A stretch of 64,000 nt of DNA from positions 4,500,445 to 4,564,444 of the forward strand of contig NC_134015.1 of NCBI RefSeq assembly GCF_040712315.1. Direction: 5' to 3'. Below, in pieces: positions 59,085-64,000 of this stretch; the stretch's first letter is position 1; each line of letters starts with the position of its first letter. The position numbers and the translations under genes are program-made. The notes beneath the pieces were generated by a model. It was not told the DNA's origin. It did not search any database and saw nothing but the letters and a program-made list of their open reading frames with translations. Source of the stretch: Castanea sativa (lineage: Eukaryota > Streptophyta > Magnoliopsida > Fagales > Fagaceae).

Positions 59085-59172
59085 CCAAACCAGTGATACA
59101 TGGTTGGTTACTAAATTTGAGCACAATGCTTATTTTACACCAAAACTCTAACCATTGAAATAAAAATTTGGA
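58515..59172. repeat. MITE-like palindromic segment with a 291-bp tandem duplication
   Basis: TTAATGTGTGCTCTAAGGGCA (58517) and TGTGCCCTTAGGGCACACATT (58645) form inverted ends of a MITE of about 150 bp. Sequence starting CTGTCAATAC at 58590, including its right half, is repeated from 58881. AT microsatellites of different length (58757-58797 and 59046-59080) mark the middle of each copy. A more diverged third part-copy lies at about 59260-59400. Confidence 0.75.
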
Positions 59173-59559
59173 TGGTGTTTTACTAAGCTTCATGTAATTT
59201 TGTTTAATCATCATCAAAATTGAGATCATATAACGTGAAAATATATTTTTAGTGACAAAACAAAAAACCAACCAAACCAATGTTACATTGTTGCTTTTGA
59301 GAATCTGAGAACAGTGCTTACTTTACACCAAGACCCTAACCACTGACTAAAAATTCGGATAGTGTTTTATTAAGCTTCATGTAATCATATTTAATCATCT
59401 CAAAAATTGAGATTATATTATGTGAAAATATACTAGATTTGAGATTATATTATGTGAAAATATATTTCTAGTGATAAAAAGAATAGTAAATGAAACTAAT
59501 GTTACAAATTTGAGTGCAAATCAATGATAAAACTGGAATTTCATATTAAGCCGGGTTAA

Positions 59560-59880
59560 AGCATGAAAAAACTTTTACCTCTCAAGAACAAGAAACATAC
59601 TAAGATTCAAATAGAACAATAAATATACATTTCAATCCAATCACCTATTAAAATAGAAATCGATGTTATTTTGAATCCCAAAAATTATTTATGGCTGATC
59701 ATGCAATAAATTTTATTGTAATCTCTCATACAAAATTTTAGAGCTTCAAATCAAATTTTATTGTGAAGCCTAAGTTTGTCAATATTCCTAGTTGCAAAAG
59801 TCAAATATTTTAGTTGATTCTCCCATCATCTACAAATCAATAAAAATCATATATCTATTATTTTTCTAGCCAAAGACTAA
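59560..59880 (+). repeat. Duplicated block, copy 2, second part
   Basis: Colinear with 17385-17730 (TCAAGAACAAGAAA, ATTTATGGCTGAT, GTTGATTCTCCCA). It ends at the TAA that is the target of element D. Confidence 0.75.
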
Positions 59881-62483
59881 GGGGTTATTTGGATTTTTAT
59901 GTTTTCATTACTTATCACCCAATTTTTTTTACTTATCACTCAAAAATAATGGGTCTAATGAATTATCAATTTATTTGGATGTGTTTCTATATTTTGTTTT
60001 TATCAATCAATTCTCGCCAAAATGAGTAATAAGTTATGAAAACTGAAAAAACAAGTTTTTGGCGAAAATTAAAAACAAGTTTCAGGTGCTTTTGAATTAT
60101 TGAACTGAGTAAGCTTTTTTGTAAATTTACTCACAACACAGGGCCCACGGTTCAGAGTCTTGTCACTTCACACTAAAGCCTTTACTAATCAAACCAACGG
60201 CTCTATGTTATTTTTTATCAGACCAAAGCCATTTCCTACATTTACTATTTTCTTTACTTTCTTTTTCTTCAGCTCCCAAGCACACCGATCTCCTCTCTCC
60301 CACACCATACCACCGATCTCCTCTCTCTTTACGCAGAAGATGTTTATGCTATTTTGGTTTTGCAATCTTTGAAATCTGTTAAAAACTTTTTTTTGTTTTT
60401 TGTTTCAAAGAAAAGAAAGAAATAAAGCAGACCAAAATCTGAAAACACGGACGCTGGAAAACTTACTTGGAAACTATGTCGGAGATTTCACGTGTCTCTC
60501 CGATCTAAGAAGCGATGATTAATAGGAATAGTGTGGCCACCGATTTGGCCAAGAAGGGTGGCCTAGTGCCCACCAATCTGATCGAGAAGCACAGCACTTA
60601 AGACTAAGGTGGAGAAAGGAAGCAATGAGAGCAATCTGGGTTCGATGAGTGGATGAGGATGGCGGCGATGAACAGTGCTTCTGGGTTCGGCGAGTTTGGG
60701 TATTGGGGATTGGAGGAAAAAAAAAAAAGGAAATAAGAAGTACGTAGAACTTTAGGAATAAATGATGATATTGGGTTCGGTGAGTTTGGTCACGCGGATA
60801 GATGTTTTGCAAAAGCTGCAGCAAGTTAGTTCGCAGTTCATGGCCCCACAAAAAGTTGAGAGTTTTGAGTTTTTAAAAAGAAAATTCAACCGGGTTTAAG
60901 GGCCGAACAACTATGGGATATAAGTTGGGGATTTCAAGCGATAAAAATTGAAATATAGGATGAAGAGTTTTGAGTGGTGATATTTGGGTGATGAGTGATA
61001 GAATATCACTCACTTAGAGGCTGTTTGGTTTTGTGTTTTTCATTACTCATAATTCTGTTTTCATCACTCATAACTCAAAATAAGTAAAACCCACAAAAAA
61101 AATGTTTCTTTGGATTTGTTTCCATCACTCAATTTTCTGATTTTTGAGTTATGAGTTATGGAAACTGAAAACACATTTTGGGCGTTTTCAGTTTTCAAAA
61201 CTCTATTTTCAATGGTATTTTCGTAATTAAACATACATTCATGGGACCCACTGCCAGTGACAAGTCACGTCAGGCGCACCTTTCTTTCTTTTTTTTCTTT
61301 TTCTTTTTCTTTCTTTCTTTCTTCTTCACAAACTCACTCCAATAGCCATTTTTCTCTTCTTCTTCATTCTTTTCGTAATTAAACACATTTTGGGCGTTTT
61401 CAATTTTCAAAACTCTATTTTCAATAATATTTTCGTAATTAAACATACATTCATGGGACCCACTGCCAGTAACAAGTCACGTTAGGCGCACCTTTCCTTC
61501 TTTTTTTCTTTTTCTTTCTTTCTTTCTTCTTCACAGACTCACTCCAACGGCCATTTTTCTCTTCTTCTTCATTCTTTTCCTTACTTTTCTTCTTCACAGA
61601 AACACCAAATATACTTCATCAAAAAAAAAAAAAAAACACATGGGTACCGTTTTCTCAAACCCAAAAAATCAAACTCATAAACACGACTAACACAGTAACA
61701 GAAACCCACAATCATGATTTCCATCCTTTCTTTTCTCAAACCCACAAAATCAAACCTACAGAAACCCACAACAGAAACCCATAAACACATAATTCCATCC
61801 TTTCTTTTCTTCTTCACGATTTCACGACCTCGACCTCCCTCGCCGCAGCTGTTCCAGAGAAAGATGGAGGGAAAAAAAAACAGAAAAAGAAGAAGAAGAG
61901 AACAATCACTTCAATTTCACGAGGATCGGCGGTGTGTTGGGTGATGGTGGATTGGTGGCGCCTTAGGTGACGGTGGATCGGCGGCGCGTTGGGTGACTGT
62001 GGCTCGGCGGCGCGTTGGGTGATGGGGATCAGTGGCGCGCAAGTCGTCTCGAACCTAGTCCACCGATCTATGCATGAGAGAGGACATATATTAAAAAAAA
62101 AAAAAATCCTATTTGGTTTGGTAATGAACAATCCTCGTCAATTGAAAGAAAAGCAAAGAAAAGTTTAAGAGTCAGGGGAGGCAGAGAAAGACGAAGGGAA
62201 AAAAGAAAAAAAGAAAAGGAGAGGCAAAGAAAGATGTAAGACACAGGGGAGAAAAAAAAAAGTTTGCTTTGGGTCAGTGTGTAGGTCCCACGAACAGTAG
62301 AAAATTTTTGAGTGATGTGGAGTGCAAACAAAAACCAAACAGGTTTTATTAGAAAATTAGGTTATTTTAAGTGACAAGCGATGAGTAATGAGTGATGAGT
62401 GATGAGTGACGAAAATTGAGTGAGGAGTGATGAGTGATGACAAAAAAAAAATCCAAACAGCTTCTTACCATCCAAACAACGCC
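59881..62483. mobile_element. TIR element D (family CDE), interrupted by element E
   Basis: It starts GGGGTTATTTGG after TAA (59878-59880) and ends CCAAACAACGCC before TAA (62484-62486). Only the last 16 bp lie beyond element E. Without E it is 1152 bp including one TTA, close to the 1117 bp of element C. The related duplicated block at 17730 has no insertion here. The middle (about 60480-60700) is GC-richer, with GGCGGCGATG-like sequence. Confidence 0.8.
61017..62464. mobile_element. TIR element E (family CDE, 1448 bp), nested in D
   Basis: It starts GAGGCTGTTTGG and ends CCAAACAGCTTC, flanked by TTA at 61014-61016 and 62465-62467. It contains a 212-bp direct duplication (from 61171 and 61383, ACACATTTTGGGCGTTTT) and a GC-rich region at 61920-62060 with repeats of CGGCGGCGCGTTGGGTGA. 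No transposase. Confidence 0.82.
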
Positions 62484-62660
62484 TAAGCATTTCAAGTCAA
62501 TTAGTTAAAGTCTGTTACAATCTCCCTCTTAAAGTTAAACATGCCAAACTCTAGTTTCACTCTACTGATCATAGGATTTAGCTTGACTAAGATCTTCAGA
62601 CTATTATAGTGAACAAAAACTTCATTCTTCTACCCAAATAATGCTCATGACCCAAAATAC
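62484..62660 (+). repeat. Duplicated block, copy 2, third part
   Basis: Colinear with 17735-17930 (GTTACAATCTCCCTCTTA, AAACTCTAGTTT, GTGAACAAAAACTTCATTC). Confidence 0.75.
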
Positions 62661-63120
62661 AACATATATTTGTCATGGATAGCCAACACTAAAAGACCTA
62701 ACCCTTAGTTATTCCCGTGGGTAGAATTTAGGTTCGACTCCCACATTCTCCACCTGTTGTAAATAATAATAAATTAGAAAATTATTACTTTTTATCAAAT
62801 TTTCAAAAAGAAGTAAGGAAGAAGAACCATATTCTAATATTTCCCAAGATATAATAGAAGAATAACAAAAGGTAACGAACAACACTTAGCAAGATGTCCA
62901 AGACCCACTATAATATTGTATTTTGAGACTCGGAATTACTTTTCCAATAAACTAATGCTAAAAAATAGACATTAATTATTTGAGTTATGCTCGACATAGC
63001 TACCCAAAAGAAGAGTGACGCTTATTAGTTATTACTAGTTCCCTGTATAATAAGCTGCATTAGCTTTACCATACTATATTTATCCAATTTTGTCATTGCC
63101 ACTGAATTTTTCACCAAATA
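62661..63120 (-). other. Probable start of a copia internal region, truncated; otherwise unrecognised
   Basis: Just left of the primer site the minus strand reads LFGEKFSGND, like the opening of a copia gag. Beyond about 63080 no gag or pol was seen. Confidence 0.4.
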
Positions 63121-63136
63121 GTTCAAGCTCTGATAC
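63121..63136 (-). promoter_or_regulatory. copia-3 primer-binding site
   Basis: The minus strand reads GTATCAGAGCTTGAAC, the core of the tRNA-Met site, next to the LTR at 63139-63586. Confidence 0.65.
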
Positions 63137-63138
63137 TC

Positions 63139-63586
63139 TAAAATAAATAAAATAATAATAATTGAAAAAAAAAATTGACACTAAAGTTAATATGAGCACA
63201 AAATTTCTAGATCTGTGAGATGCAAAACTTGGAGGATAATATGCACCAAAGAAAACAATCACACAAGACAATATTTACGAGATTTGGCAATTTGCCTACG
63301 TCCATGGAGTTGTAGAGATTTTACTATTCTCAAGGAAAAATATAAGATGCGGCAATGCAATCTTTCTTTCTAAAAAACAACACAAAAAACCCTAATCTTC
63401 AAAGCAACATTTTTTCTATCCTACTCACAAGATTCCCAACGAGCTATAAAAAGGACCAACCTATCAGCCTAAGCCTTCATTCCATAAACTAAGCCTCAGA
63501 AAATCTCCCATTAAAAACCGTAACTATATTATTTTGAGTTGGGTCTTATTCTAGTTCAAACACAATTAGGTCCCCAAAACCCAACA
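63139..63586 (-). repeat. copia-3 LTR between pol end and a primer site
   Basis: On the minus strand it begins TGTTGGGTTTTGGGGACC right after the purine tract CCAATTGGGAGATT (63587-63600). It runs to the primer site. The inner end is uncertain between about 63137 and 63163. Confidence 0.6.
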
Positions 63587-64000
63587 AATCTCCCAATTGG
63601 AGACTAGTTCAATCACCAATATCAACCGCATTCCTCCAAAGGCAATCCCTCATCACCGCAACTCATCCTCCTATCCTCAAACTAGAAGACCAACTGAAGT
63701 TGCACACAGCTTCAGCTTCTCAATGGTAACACCCTTAGTCAACATGTTTGTCAGATTCTTAGATTCACATATCTTCTCAAGTATTACCAGCTTATTTTCA
63801 ACAAGGTAACAGATAAAATTGTATTTCATTTGTATATGCTTCAACTTCGAATGAAAAGCCGAATTTTTAGCAAGAAAAACTGCCCTCCAACTGTCATTAT
63901 GTAGACTGCCCATCTCCTACTTCTTACCCAGTTCATCCAAGAAATTGTGTAGCCAAATCATCTCCTTTGCAATTTCAGTCGCTACAATATTCTCAACTTC
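63587..64000 (-). pseudogene. copia-3 RNase H C-terminal end, partial, and polypurine tract
   Basis: The minus strand from the window edge reads ATEIAKEMIWLHNFLDELG, a stop, then DSWRAVFLAKNSAFHSKLKH, then IQMKYNFICYLVENK and NLTNMLTKGVTIEKLKLC. This is the typical C-terminus of copia RNase H (KHI.. and DMLTK motifs). The rest of pol lies beyond 64000. Confidence 0.88.

Noticed and set aside
60160..60372. 70-codon ORF and the minus ORF at 60519-60851 as genes
   Set aside because: Both lie in the interior of TIR element D, are low-complexity in part and show no domain.
62731..62741. GGTTCGACTCC, a possible B box of a tRNA gene or SINE
   Set aside because: No cloverleaf can be drawn, and no convincing A box, target duplication or second copy was found.

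Overview
This is plant nuclear DNA, probably from a woody eudicot. The grounds are the plant LTR-retrotransposon lineages, plant-type MITEs, AT-rich spacers with long dinucleotide microsatellites, and EG45-like and lectin-receptor-kinase sequences. The species cannot be fixed from sequence alone; Fagaceae is only a guess. There is no rRNA, no convincing tRNA, no CRISPR array and no bacterial or organellar gene cluster. Most of the window is mobile-element DNA in several nested layers. Only one gene looks intact.

Layout. (1) About 1-16356: a decayed Ty3/gypsy element on the minus strand (gypsy-1; gag, protease, RT, RNase H, integrase). Its gag is split by a Ty1/copia element (copia-1, 6507-14498) flanked by the 5-bp target duplication CCTCG. 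(2) 16357-24283: intergenic, with a block (about 17085-17960) duplicated near the right end, a long CT microsatellite and two TIR elements with TAA target duplications (18645-19039 and 21295-22411). (3) 24289-29173: a small LTR element with matching LTRs, a tRNA-Met-type primer site, a gag-like ORF and no recognisable pol (gag-only type). (4) 31869-33350: the likely functional gene. It encodes a secreted EG45-like (plant natriuretic peptide/expansin-like) protein. A second exon joins in frame and adds a proline-rich tail resembling IDA/CLE-type signalling peptides. (5) 33768-34149: a self-complementary MITE with an 11-bp target duplication. (6) 35221-44803: a full-length but dead Ty3/gypsy element (gypsy-2) of Tat-like organisation, with tandem repeats after pol and a multi-exon antisense gene before the 3' LTR. 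(7) 45228-55136: a decayed paralogue of the EG45/peptide gene (signal-peptide exon at 47334, tail exon at 54742). Its long intron carries a TIR element with a nested MITE, a solo LTR and a long-TIR transposon that has captured a lectin receptor kinase fragment. A related solo LTR lies just upstream of the gene. (8) 55137-62483: a hAT-type element with an 8-bp target duplication, a short Helitron, a tandemly duplicated MITE segment, and two related TIR elements, one inside the other. (9) 62661-64000: a minus-strand Ty1/copia fragment in which one LTR lies between the end of pol and a primer-binding site.

The two EG45/peptide paralogues and the duplicated block give empty-site evidence that dates several insertions after the duplications. 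The most interesting points are the EG45-plus-peptide-tail gene, whose short form stops inside its own 5' splice site, and the lectin-kinase-capturing transposon. All element boundaries were read by eye from terminal repeats and target duplications; no alignment or database search was run.
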